From Liopterus haemorrhoidalis (lineage: Eukaryota; Arthropoda; Insecta; Coleoptera; Dytiscidae), in assembly GCA_963971575.1 (NCBI GenBank), contig OZ020611.1:244986654-245050653 (forward strand): a stretch of DNA of 64,000 nt, written 5' to 3'. A model generated the notes under the pieces. The model was not told the DNA's origin. It made no database searches and saw nothing but the letters and a program-made list of their open reading frames with translations. The translations under genes were made by a program, and so were the position numbers. Numbering within the stretch: position 1 is the stretch's first letter; each line of letters starts with the position of its first letter. Positions 11,226-21,756 of the stretch are shown here, piece after piece.

Positions 11226-11405
11226 GTAGCTATAGGGATTTGCAGCTAAGCACCCTACCATCTGGTGAGCGTTTCATGAACTTGTGTACATCATATAACA
11301 TTTCGTTTTGTGTATTGGTTTTGTATGAAGTTTGTTTTTAAAGTTTTATTATAATCATTGAAAAATGTATAATACATATTGTTGTGTGCCTATGTGCAAT
11401 TCATT
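11226..11405 (+). repeat. R4 repeat copy 2
   Basis: About 175 bp nearly identical to 7927-8100, starting TATAGGGATTTGCAGC and running through the leader into the THAP exon at 11365. It is likely 5' non-coding sequence of the transposon gene. Confidence 0.6.
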
Positions 11406-11517
11406 GAAAAGAAGAAACCCGGAAATATCGTTTCATTTGTTTCCACTAATATCAGACACCGTATGGTTCGAAACAAAATTGGGAAAGCAAGAGGTTAGGA
11501 ATCGACGCGATGTTTAG
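11365..11517 (+). pseudogene. THAP-domain exon, fragment B (50 aa)
   Basis: ATG at 11365 begins MYNTYCCVPMCNSLKRR, followed by an F-H-L-F-P motif and a tryptophan, then TAG at 11515-11517. The C-x3/4-C start and the FHxFP motif are characteristic of THAP zinc fingers of the P-element/THAP9 and ISL2EU type. The second half of the domain is absent. The upstream 140 bp is repeated at 7927. Confidence 0.55.
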
Positions 11518-11646
11518 ATAAACAATTTAAAAATTGGAAAAAAAGTGAGCCCTTGTATCAAAGTTTGCTCATTACATTTTAATGATAGTGACTACAAAAA
11601 ATATTTTCAATTTTGTATTTATTATCGCATATCTTGAAAATTCCTG

Positions 11647-11811
11647 TTATTGTGTGTGGGTTTGTAATGCACAAGTTTCTAGGCATAAAGCATAAATCTT
11701 TATGAACTCTCTGTTTTTTTCAGTGACTCCACACAATATTATATGCCCAGCATTGTACATTTCTACCCCTTGGTAAACAACACGGGAATTATTATTTCCC
11801 CCAATATAGTT
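11647..11811 (-). pseudogene. possible YqaJ/SWIM-type protein fragment
   Basis: The minus strand reads an open segment including EMYNAGHIILCGVTEKNREF then IKIYALCLETCALQ, ending in TAA at 11647. This resembles the region preceding the zinc finger in insect YqaJ-recombinase-like proteins of ISL2EU transposons (GHxxxCGV...ALCLxTS). The identification rests on memory of the motif and is tentative. No start codon is evident. Confidence 0.35.
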
Positions 11812-12274
11812 AAAATAATCGACAATGGAAAACCGCCATAACTTAAAACCAGATCACAAAATGTAGTATTTTAGATGTTTACAAGTAATGTCACTTCACA
11901 AAATCAGAAAATCCCAAACAATTATTTATTTTTTGTCGTTTTTTGATACACTTTTCGCTATTATTTACTAGTAAATGTCAAGTGGTATCTGATTTAGAAT
12001 GGTTTCAAAAACATCCGCGTGGCGCTACGATCTTAAAATTTTTCCCCTATAGCGACTGGCAGCGACTGGGGCGCTATTCGTGTTGGGTTCTGGAACGTAA
12101 TATAGTTTTCGTTTTGCCATTAGTTAGACTTTATTAAGCACTTCATGTTGCCTATAAGTTATTAGACAAATAAGCCTATTTATTGGCAACCTAATAACTA
12201 TTTCGGTGTGGAAAAAAAATACGTTGCTAATAAATTTATTGGATAGATTATTAGCAACTGGAACTCTCGGCCCT

Positions 12275-12739
12275 TACATATATAAAATCATTTATTTGAT
12301 AAATATCGATAAATTCCTTATTATCGTACATACATATTCCGGTGTTATTATCAACACATACTTGAGATATGAGCAATCGAGATAAAATAATCATAGTACG
12401 TGCGGCGTAAACAAATACGTACGTCATCTTCTGAGAATTGCAAGATGTGTTCTAGTGAGTGGTGCAAAGATCACTTGGTCGATCTTTGCTACCACTTCAC
12501 TACGGGATTTTTATGCCGAATGGGAGTGTTACATCCTTTACGTCTAGTTGTAATTATTAACCTAGGACAGGTACAAAAGTTCAACAGGATGTTATTGACG
12601 TCATTAATGAATTACTACAATCTGATATGATTACCGGTGCAGCTTAATTTAGATTGAATTCAATTTTATACATAGTGCAACATTGTACCAATAATCTGAT
12701 AAATTGTTACACCTGATGTTTATTAATATTTAATGTTAA
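12275..12739. other. no gene seen
   Basis: A 76-codon frame at 12400-12630 has no family resemblance that I can recognise and no codon-use signal. Confidence 0.35.
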
Positions 12740-13350
12740 ACTGTTTATCGGGTCTATTCTCTAAGCATGATGTTAAAGTCTTAGCGTCAGAAACTGACGT
12801 TAATTTTTTTAACACCATTTTTAACCTAAATGCTATTCGCTAAACATATATGTGTTAATATTATAGCGCGGCGGCGTTAAAATAGTCAGTTAACGTTCTA
12901 CAATAAGCGCCTACCGAAACGGTGGCTTTAAAAGTTAACGCTAGTGTTTAGTTTGCAAAAATGGCTGATCCTATTTAAGTAAATGTCATGTTATTTAAAA
13001 AAAAAAATGAATAAAACACAAGACGGTAGGAATATTAATCAACTTTCTATTACTTTTTAAAGTGAATTCTTTACAGTAGAGATAAGAATGACGCTTCATA
13101 ATTTTTGTTATACAAGTAACCCAGACGCAAGTTCAAATAATTGTATGGAAAGGAAGTAAATGGAGTATTGGAGAGCAGTTTTGGTTTTTGTTAAGACACA
13201 GAACTTAAAATTATAATCCTCTGAAAGCTACAAAACTACACTTATGCATCCGCCGTGTTTCAAAATATCGCAGTACATTTTAATGGTGTATTATTTGAAG
13301 AAACAATTGATGAGATTGATAATTACGATCACAACAGTGTTATTCCAGGG
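12740..13350 (+). pseudogene. PIF/Harbinger transposase remnant, copy 1
   Basis: Shares about 600 bp with the minus-strand segment 43378-44000. ATG at 12961 starts MADP as in the other copy. The 3' part resembles the C-terminal end of HARBI1-type transposases: in the sister copy this reads VFHNIAVHL, matching the family CAVLHNIA motif, followed by an acidic tail. The catalytic core is missing and the frames are broken. The flanks carry GTTAACG-rich motifs. Confidence 0.55.
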
Positions 13351-15970
13351 TAGAAACAGCGTAATAAATCAATTAATTATTTAATAATTAATATCACCGA
13401 ACACCTTTTTAAAAATAGAATGAACATATAATTCACATATTATTAAAAAATTAGATAAACTGTTATAATACAATGCAGTATATAAATTGACTAAACAAAA
13501 GTTGAATAAAGTTATATTTTTATTTAATACACTGTGGAAACCAGTTATAATGAGTATCACAGGACCAAACATTTCTGTTCCATTTTTAAAATAAATTTCG
13601 CCACTGAATATTTAATTCAACACCGTAATATTAGGTTAAGATTCTCTTGGCATTTGATTAAATAAATACTCCTATTAAAATTCAACGTAACAGCGCATGC
13701 GCGTGCAGTAAATATTCCTCTCTACCTAACCTAACCTAACCTAACTCACCCTAGTTAGCTCCTCGCGTTAACAAATATTGTATTAACGCTTACCTTAACA
13801 AATGCTCTGACAGAATAGCATTTTTGGATAATGACGTTAGACATGGAGTTATAATAAAAATATTAACCTGACGCTAATTTTAACGCATTTCTTACAGAAC
13901 ACACCCGTATAAGAGTATACATTTTTAGATTATAGTAGCTATCATTGCAAATGGGGTTCCTCAGGGATGTTTCTGGACCCTTACTAATCTTCAAAGTTCT
14001 CTAGCCACATCTATTTTTCAATATTAGTTTCAACATTTTTACTAATAATTATGTCACAAGCTGCATCCACAAGTCTTATTCGAATTTCAAGTATAATATA
14101 TTTCTTCATTTTGACAGTTGTCAGTGTTTTAATGCTAATGTTAATGTCAGAAGTTTGAGGTATACAAACTTCTAACATTATGCGTTAAATATTTTCTTAC
14201 GCTTATCCACTAAATTGGAGCTATGAATGCTTATACGGATTTGTGTAGAACTAACATTGTTATGCGTTAACATTAACACTATGAATTACGTACTATCTAT
14301 TAAAACATGAGCTGTGAATGATACTTTAAAAATAATAAATATGAAAACAGTTTCTTTGTTCAGTAATGTGAATTCAGGCTAACAATTCAAAGTAATTGTT
14401 TGGTAACTTGAATCAAAACACAATTTGTTCAAAACAGCAATCATATATATTCTGTCTTCCTGTCTGACGTCATTATCAAAACATTCCTCTTCTGAATATT
14501 TGTTTTGCTCGCCCACTTATTCTCTCGATATTTTTAAATTGTTTGTGATTTCTTTCTTGTTTTTTTTTTATTTGAAACATTCAAGATCGTTATATTCATT
14601 TAATATATGTATTTTTTCAAAGATGTTAAGTTAAGCAACGTTAAAGTTTTGTGCCAAATACCTTTGTAAATAAAAATAATTGGTTATTTACTGTATGTGC
14701 TTCTTAAATGGTTTACGAAAAATTTGGGTTTGGTAAATATTTTTGTAAAATTTATAAATAGAGCAATTTTATTTTTAGTTTTGGTAGCATAATATTTTTG
14801 AAATATTTTTGTTCATGCATAAAATTAGGTGTTTTTTTCCGGTAATTTGATTGTAGAAAATTTTTCAACTAACGTAAATCGACTGTGATAGGCGTATGTA
14901 GCCTATATACTTTCCTCAAAATTTTCTAGGGATATTTGATGAAGTAATTGATGAGGTAGAAACGTCACACTCACCACGTGGCTTTTACGAGGATTACCTT
15001 TTATGTTTTTACAAACGACCACTAGATGTCAATATTGAAATGTGTCATTACTATATTCGTAAAATTTGATATTTGTTATTGTGAAATCAGTGGCAGTTAT
15101 CAGTATATATTGACAGAGTAGTTTGTTGACAGTGAGCGTTTAAAAAAACAAGTTTGTGAAAAAATGGATTTTACTCGTGAAGGTTTTCGTTGGATGAAAT
15201 TTTAGACCTTAACTCAAAAGTGACCATATATTTGTGATCTAAAGCTAAAAATATATAAGTATACCAATTTACCAACAAAATTAATTTTTTTTTTCTACTA
15301 AAATTTTGAATTTGGTAAAAAATTTTTTGATTCCACATTTTAACCAAAATATTGTTTTAAGCTAATTTTGGGGTGAGGATTATGAAAAAAATATTTAAAA
15401 AAATCATGCTTTCCTAGTTTTGGAGTTAGAGCCGATTTGGTTCAGTTTTTCGTCAATAATTCCAAAATTTTTGCCCAAATAGACCGGGAGCTCATGACAG
15501 TTTTTGGTCTCCGATTTCATACAGCATGCCTTTTGGAGGAGAGAATATTTACCCTGTGACAACAAAAAAGGGATGGTACTAAACCCCTGCACGCTTTCCG
15601 GTCATAGGGAAAATTGCATTTCCATTTAAACACAAAATTTTTGTGCTTTTCTCTGATTCAATATTGCTTGCCCTTTTGTCAAAAGAAAGTTATAACAAAT
15701 TTAAAGTCTTTTAAATATATGCATGCGATTCGGAGGGTCCCAAAGGGCTCAAACGGTCATGTGATCTTGTAATAAAAAAATATGATTTTCCGCGTTTTCA
15801 TACAGCATGCCTATAATTAAAAGACTTATTTTGTTTATCTATGACCAAAAATACATATTTGTACCAATTTTCAATAAAATCGGAGACAAAAATGTTTTGC
15901 TTAAAATTCATGATTTTTTCGATTTTTGGCCATTTTCAAAGGTTTTGGATTACTGCCCATACAAAACTTA
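13351..15970. other. no gene seen; short telomere-like tract
   Basis: AT-rich, with no credible coding frame. At 13726-13745 there are four tandem CCTAA units (arthropod telomere unit TTAGG on the complement), too short to be a telomere. GTTAACGC/GCGTTAAC motifs recur at 12830-14290. Around 15000-15210 there is a possible leader plus an ATG (MDFTREGFRWMKF) that goes nowhere. Confidence 0.4.
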
Positions 15971-15979
15971 ATAAACGGT

Positions 15980-16725
15980 TTATTAAAGCCCATTTTTTTT
16001 AGACTAAACAATCTATGTTGATTTTTAAAATTCAAACCCCAGATTTCTATCCCTAACCATTTTATAGTTAGGATTTATAAAAAATAAAATAAAAAATTTA
16101 AAAACATGAAAATTTTTCAAAAATTTTTTTTCTTTCAAAATATGGTTACAAGTCAATTAGGACCTCAAGATTTTAAAAATTTCAACCACAGGTCTTTATC
16201 GCATTTCGTTTTTGAAATATGTCCATGCGAAGATTAAAATTTCTATAAATCACGCCATATTAAAATTTGTCATAATTTTAAAATAAGCTGTTTAGCTTAT
16301 TTTAATTTGTTTAAATTAACCCATTTTTTTTAAATTTAAATAAACTACGAGGAATCAAAAAATTCTAACCTCAGGTCATTTTCTCTAATCGTTATTTGCG
16401 TGGTAATTTTTATTAATTCACAATTTTATCAAATAATGTAAATTATGCCATTAAAAATATTAGTCATAAATATTCTCAAAACGCATTAAACGATTAAAGC
16501 CTCAAATTATTTCTAGATTAAATAAACCACGGAGAATCCAAAAATTTTAATCGGAGGTCGCTGTCTCAAATCGTTTTTGAGTTGTGTGTTTTTTTTTTTT
16601 AATTCACAATTTTCACAAATAATTAAATTATACTATTAAAAAAATGTCGTTATCTCAAAACGTGTTAAACGATTAAAGCTCCAATTTTTTTCTGTACTAA
16701 ATAAACTACGGAGATTTTTAGATGC
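15980..16725. repeat. diverged ~180-bp tandem repeat
   Basis: Homologous landmarks recur at about 180-bp spacing: CTCAAAACG(C/T)(A/G)TTAAACGATTAAAGC at 16474 and 16653; AATAAACYACGRRGAAT near 16340, 16522 and 16700; and AGGTC...TCTC/AATCG blocks near 16185, 16375 and 16560. About four units, old and diverged. The array ends at the hAT MITE at 16734. Confidence 0.6.
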
Positions 16726-16733
16726 CTATAACC

Positions 16734-16915
16734 CAGTGGTGCCCAAACTTTATCGGTTCCCGGCGCCCTTAATTTATTAGAATTTTCCCGCGGTGCCTCA
16801 AGTAAAAACTGGTCTAACTAACGCAGTTGTAGGAATAATAAAATATTTTCGCGCCGCCCCTGTAACCCATCTGCGGCGCCCCAGGGCACCGCGTCGCACA
16901 GTTTGGGAATCGCTG
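16734..16915. mobile_element. hAT-type MITE (182 bp)
   Basis: Inverted ends CAGTGGTGCCCAAACTT and complement CAGCGATTCCCAAACT. Flanking octamers CTATAACC / CTATAGTA agree at 5 of 8 positions, consistent with an old 8-bp hAT duplication. The interior has GC-rich GGCGCCC motifs near both ends. The next element's TA lies immediately to its right. Confidence 0.65.
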
Positions 16916-16925
16916 CTATAGTATA

Positions 16926-18547
16926 CGAGCCCTGTCCACTTTCAGCTATGAAATTTTCAGTTTCTTTAGAGATTATTAAATAATAAGTAAAAGTAAATCC
17001 TGCTTTGTACATTTTTTGACAATATAATCATATTAGAAGCAAAGGGGTCAAAATTTATTCCGAAATATTTCATTTGTGATTATAAAAATAATATTCGTAA
17101 AACAAACGTATTTTTTGAGTTCATGTATTCATGTACTGTATATAAAATAACTGGGTTTTTGCGGTAGCTATGTGTAGTAGGCGTTGGAAAACAAAGTTTG
17201 TTTATTGACTGTGATGTATTAAAAGTGTTAAGTCTAAATAATTTTAAAACATGGGCAGAGGCAAAGCTATTGATGAAAAAATTCGGTTAATCATTGTGAA
17301 CTTAGCAAAAACAGGAAAAACCAATTCCGAAATTGGAAAATTATTAGGTTTGTCAAGATACAGTATTAGAAATATTGTAAAATTGTACAAAACAAGTGGT
17401 TCAGTTGCCCCAAAGCCCCAGTACGTGAAGAAAACTACACTGACGGACAATGACAAACGTGCATTGAAAAGAATTATTAAGGATAACAGACGTGCTAACT
17501 ACAGTCAATTGAGTGTACTGTGGAGCGATGTTGTTGGAAGACGTGTTACAAGGTCTACATGTCATAAGGAAGCTAAAAAATTAGGATTTGGAACCTATAA
17601 GATAATATTTTTTTAATCGGACTCAAATGTATATTTACAGAAATTTATAAAACTTTCTTAGGCCAAGGAAAAACCATTGTTGACGTCTAAGCAAAAGAAA
17701 AACAGGTTGAAATGGGCAAGAGAACATAAAATATGGAATTGTGAAAAGTGGAACAGCGTGCAATGGAGCGATGAGTCTAGGTTTGAAGTTTGTGTAGGGG
17801 ACAACCGGAGCAGAGTTGTTCGTCAGAAACATGAAGCATATCATCCCGATTGCTTGAAAAGGAAGGTGAAATTTCCAGCATCTGTCATGGTGTGGGGTTC
17901 AATGGCTGCAAGAGGTTTAGGAAAACTTCACTTTATCGATGACATTGTTAACACAGCCAAATATTTAAGTATTTTAGAGGAGTCTCTGTTGCCAACTATG
18001 GAACATGCATTAATCTCTGGGGCGGATTTTATTTTTGAACAAGATGGAGCCGCTTGCCATACGTCAAAAAAATCTTTGAAATGGTTCCGTGATCATTCTG
18101 TTCCACTTTTAGAGTGGGTTTTAAGTAGCCCACACTTATCCCCCATCGAGACACTTTGGCACGAAATGAAAAAACGATTGCGTATAACACCGGCTAGAAC
18201 AATTCCAGAATTAAGACTAAAGCTTCAAGAAATATGGGATAATTTTACTCCTCGACAATGCCAAGACCTTGTAGATACTATGCCTAGAAGAATTAATGCC
18301 GTTATAAAAATGAAAGGTGACGTTACCCAGTTTGAAATAGGTTTCCAAGTTAATGGCTTTCCAATGGAAATATTATTTTTTTCTTATTAATTTACTTTAA
18401 TAGTTGTAAATATTAATCGTAAATCACTAAAATGTTTAATTGAAAATAAAATATTACCTAGATTTCATAACCCATTCGCATTCTGTTAATTGAACACCAA
18501 TAAGTAAAAATTTCGTAGCTTGACCAACTGATAGTGGACAGGGCTCG
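16926..18547 (+). mobile_element. Tc1-like element with intron (1622 bp), near intact
   Basis: Ends CGAGCCCTGTCCACTTTCAG and its complement (CTGATAGTGGACAGGGCTCG), flanked by TA (16924-16925; 18548-18549). One transposase gene on the plus strand. A truncated sister copy with the same left end is at 47602-48345. Confidence 0.92.
17251..18390 (+). CDS. Tc1-like DD34E transposase, two exons
   Basis: Exon 1 (17251-17601, 117 codons) has a paired-like helix-turn-helix N-terminus (MGRGKAIDEKIRLIIVNLAK ... SEIGKLL ... IRNIVK). Exon 2 (17662-18390, 242 codons) holds the catalytic core: SDESRF (first Asp), EQDGAACHT (second Asp) and SPIETLWHEMKK (Glu), with 34 residues between the last two, so DD34E. 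The exons join in phase 0 as TYK/AKEKPLL and give about 359 residues, normal for Tc1. The 60-nt AT-rich intervening segment ends in TTCTTAG. Its donor here reads AAG/ATAATA, whereas the sister copy at 48281 has AAG/GTAATA, so splicing is probably lost and unspliced reading stops at 17616. Otherwise no break is visible. It cuts and joins element ends in the nucleus. Confidence 0.85.
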
Positions 18548-18587
18548 TATTACATATTTCAATCTTTGTTGTTTTTATTTTGACTTA

Positions 18588-19659
18588 TGGCGGTATTCTG
18601 AAGTTAGATGTTAAGTCGCACATCGACGGAATCGCACGAAATTGAACGGTGTTAGAAAAACGGTATTCTGAAACGTCGCTATGTTAACATTCGTCGATGT
18701 GAATTAACATTTTAGTTGTTAGATTAACCGCTAGCAAATAGCTCGACGGAATTGAGATTAGAGTGGTGTTAAATTTTATTTTGAACAAATTTTCAACTAA
18801 AATCACTTCGCTTTCGTGATTGTCTATATAGAAAAGAAAATTTATTTTATAAGCTTAAAAAATAACAGCTCAAATTCCACTCAGTACCGAAGTACAGAAT
18901 TGAATTTTTACCAAAATAACATTAAGTTTCTTTTAACATGTAAAATACTTACTGTTCGAACGATGCATTTTGAAGCGATTCACTCATTTTTTTAAATTCT
19001 GGAACTTTTGCAATTCAGGTAACTCAACGGTGTGACTGATCTATTTTTGCAAACTATCCTATTTATGTAAGAGATCTTTGGTAGGAATTACCGGGGTTAA
19101 ACAATCCCTCAATCCCTGTGATTACATATGTTGCAGATTAGAACATTTTTCTGAGAAAGTACTCTCATTAAAAAGGGTCGAAATTACCTCTGTTAAAATT
19201 ACCTGAATTGTAAAAACCCATGTTGATTTACAATTCAAAACAAAAGAAACAGTTTTTGTAGTAATATGATTGACATCAAACACTGGAATTCCATTAATAA
19301 TTATAACCCGTACCTAATCCTGCAGTAATATTTGGTTTAGCCCTCAAATTAGATTTTTTTGCAATAGTAGTTACATTTTGAATGTCTTCTGTTTTTATTT
19401 CTAATTTATAAATAATTATTTAACTGTTTTAAAAACGTTAACCCAACAAAACCTAATTCTTACACGGCTGTCAAAACGAACGTGAAGTTAGCCCCAGTGT
19501 TAATTCTACACCGGAAACAAATTGTAACATTGGATTTTACATCGGGTTGTTCAGAATACTGATTTTTTCAGCGATGTTAAATCTGATTTAATAGAGCAGT
19601 GTTATTTTCATTGGTGTTAAGTTCACGGGTGTTACGATGGAAACTTCAGAATACCGCCA
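18588..19659. mobile_element. PIF/Harbinger-type MITE (1072 bp)
   Basis: Ends TGGCGGTATTCTGAAGTT and complement ACTTCAGAATACCGCCA, with TTA on both sides (18585-18587; 19660-19662), the canonical Harbinger duplication. Near 18990-18950 the minus strand reads ATG with about 12 codons (MSESLQNASFEQ) followed by GTAAGT, which may be the first exon of a lost Harbinger accessory gene. Not autonomous. The interior has many GTTA/TAAC motifs. Confidence 0.82.
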
Positions 19660-19662
19660 TTA

Positions 19663-21055
19663 GATCAAGAAATAAGTCAAAACTATTAGAGATAATATTA
19701 AGTAATCTCTATTTACCGGATACTCTATCTGTATCTGGATAAATGCAAGTCACTTATAGGTCAAAATAGCTCGTAATGTTGGAGGGGAACTTGTTTATTG
19801 ATAATAAATTTTATTGAGCTCCGGTATAAACAGTAATCATGAATGGCGACAAATTATCTCATTGATAATTTGATGATTGTTGATAATGAAGAGATTTGGT
19901 AAAAATAGAACTACTGAAAATAACTGGTAATTATCATGTTCATGACGTCAATTTCATTCAGGGTGCACATGTACTGTTATATTAAAAATTATTAAATTTA
20001 GTTTGTTCACTGGTCGTATCGATCTGGCGCTGCCGCCAAAAAACCAACATATTTCAATAGATACGATATTATTTGTTACTTTATACTACAATTTCTCTGG
20101 CTTTCTTTTTCCAATTCGTGGTTTGGAGCTTTTTCATTTATGTTTCAACCATCATGCCTGTAGTCCTTTTATCATAGGATTTTATCAAATTACATCGCAA
20201 ATTTCCTGAAATGTAACTAAAAATATGATTACTGTGGTAAACATTATTATAAAAATAAAATTTCGGTAAACGGTTTTTAAGTGATACACTTGGTTAAGTT
20301 TCATAAAATGATTTATTGGACATGCTGACTGCAGTTTCGGTGTGTAGTACCATTTTCTAGCTATAATGTTTAAAATATTTTACATGCTATTTATATAAAA
20401 GTACAATGGAGAAGGTAGTGGTAACAGGTACAAAATTAACTCGGTTGGAATGAGAAAATTCGATGCGAGGAACCACGAGCATCGAATTTTCTCTTCCAAC
20501 CGAATATCAGACCCTACTTTCTCCACGAACACCAGAAAGAAAAAAAAAATTAACAAATAATTATTTTAACAAACATTTTATCTTAACAAATAATTTATAT
20601 TACATAACAAATTAATCAATTAATTAAACTATTTTTTTAAATTTATTATTTGTTTAATTTTAATTTAATTTGCCGCACATCGGCCACTATTTTAGGTTAG
20701 GAAGTTATGTTGCATTTATTTAATGTAAACGTTGCATATATCTTAATGTAACCCTACAAAAACAAAAGACAACAAGTATGGAATAGTTATTCCATTACAA
20801 GTGATGGAATGAAATACACGCGAAATGCATAAGAAGATAAGTGCTTTAGAATAACATTCTCTTTTGTTAGAATGTTAACTTTCTGTAGTCAAAATTGGTT
20901 TTAGAATTGGTAAATTCTATAGTGGTCGTGGAGAAACAATATTGTAATTTCTAGTCCTACTAATGGGGAAAAGATTGTATATAATATCGTATTAGTCTGT
21001 GTATTAGACTAAAGTTTGTATATAATATTGTTTATTGCTTTTTTCTAATGTTTCT
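19663..21055. other. no gene seen; small hairpin
   Basis: Non-coding. 20443-20501 is a hairpin with arms of about 23 bp (GGTTGGAATGAGAAAATTCG against CGAATTTTCTCTTCCAACC). TCGTGGAGAAA at 20930 and TTTCTCCACGA at 20518 form another inverted pair. Confidence 0.45.
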
Positions 21056-21059
21056 TCTC

Positions 21060-21640
21060 ATAATATTGTTTCTTTTCCGTTATTAAAGATGTATTTTGTT
21101 GTTTTTGGGAATATTTTTAATAAAAATATTATATAAAATAAGACCCAATACACTAACTTGGGGGTACGCCTGCTTGAATTACTTAAGAATTATTTATTAA
21201 TTTTTTGAATTATTTTATTAAGCCTGTTTATAACAGTACATAGTCGCCATAATGGCATCAACAAGGCAGTGTCGTTTGCATAGAGACTTGTCGTTTTTGG
21301 GAATATTATTAGTAAAAATATTAAAGAGAATATGGTCAAATACACTACCTTGGGGTACGCCCGCGGGAAGAATCTTAGAAATATTTACGAATTTTATGAA
21401 TATTATATTTAACCTTTTTATAACAGTACATAGTCGCCATAATGACATCAGCAAGGCAGTGTCTTCTGCATAAAGACAGATATATATTGTATTTTTGGGA
21501 ATATGATTAATAAAAATATTAAATAGAATAGGGTCCAATACACTACCTTGGGGTACGCCTGTTTTAATCACCTTAGAAATATTTATGATTTTTTTTTAAT
21601 TATTACATCAGCAAGGCAGTGTCGTCTGCATAGAAAATAA
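21060..21640 (-). repeat. tandem array of reverse-transcriptase core fragments
   Basis: Three units about 186-197 bp apart, each containing on the minus strand a piece of a non-LTR reverse transcriptase: TGVPQGSVLDPILFNIFIN then IPKN...LYAEDTALLM. The motif pair GVPQGS and Y/CA(E/D)DT marks palm-domain blocks around the catalytic site. The units follow head to tail, so the peptide reads GVPQGS twice. A fourth fragment is at about 22730-22762 (GGACCCAATACACTACCTTG). None is functional. Confidence 0.75.
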
Positions 21641-21671
21641 GATGTATATTGTCGTTTTTGGGTTCGTTTTT

Positions 21672-21718
21672 AGGGTTTTGTACGTATGACCAAAAAACCC
21701 TTATACCGTCATTTTGTC

Positions 21719-21756
<38 letters not shown>

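Larger units (their letters stand above)
8826..12274. mobile_element. THAP-bearing DNA transposon, ISL2EU-like (3.45 kb)
   Basis: Inverted ends AGGGCCGAGAGTTCCAGTT are found at both edges (left followed by CCTAATAA, right complement by GCTAATAA), with TA on each side (8824-8825; 12275-12276). Inside are two short THAP-like exons (10942-11115 minus; 11365-11517 plus) and a fragment resembling YqaJ/SWIM-type proteins (11647-11811 minus). Two MITE-A copies and a long hairpin are nested in it. THAP plus a YqaJ-like protein with a 2-bp target duplication is the combination I associate with the ISL2EU/IS4EU group, but both gene assignments are weak. P-type elements also carry THAP domains, though with 8-bp duplications. 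Confidence 0.5.

Noticed and set aside
13726..13745. CCTAA repeats as a telomere
   Set aside because: Only four units, internal, flanked by ordinary sequence. At most an interstitial scrap of arthropod TTAGG repeat.
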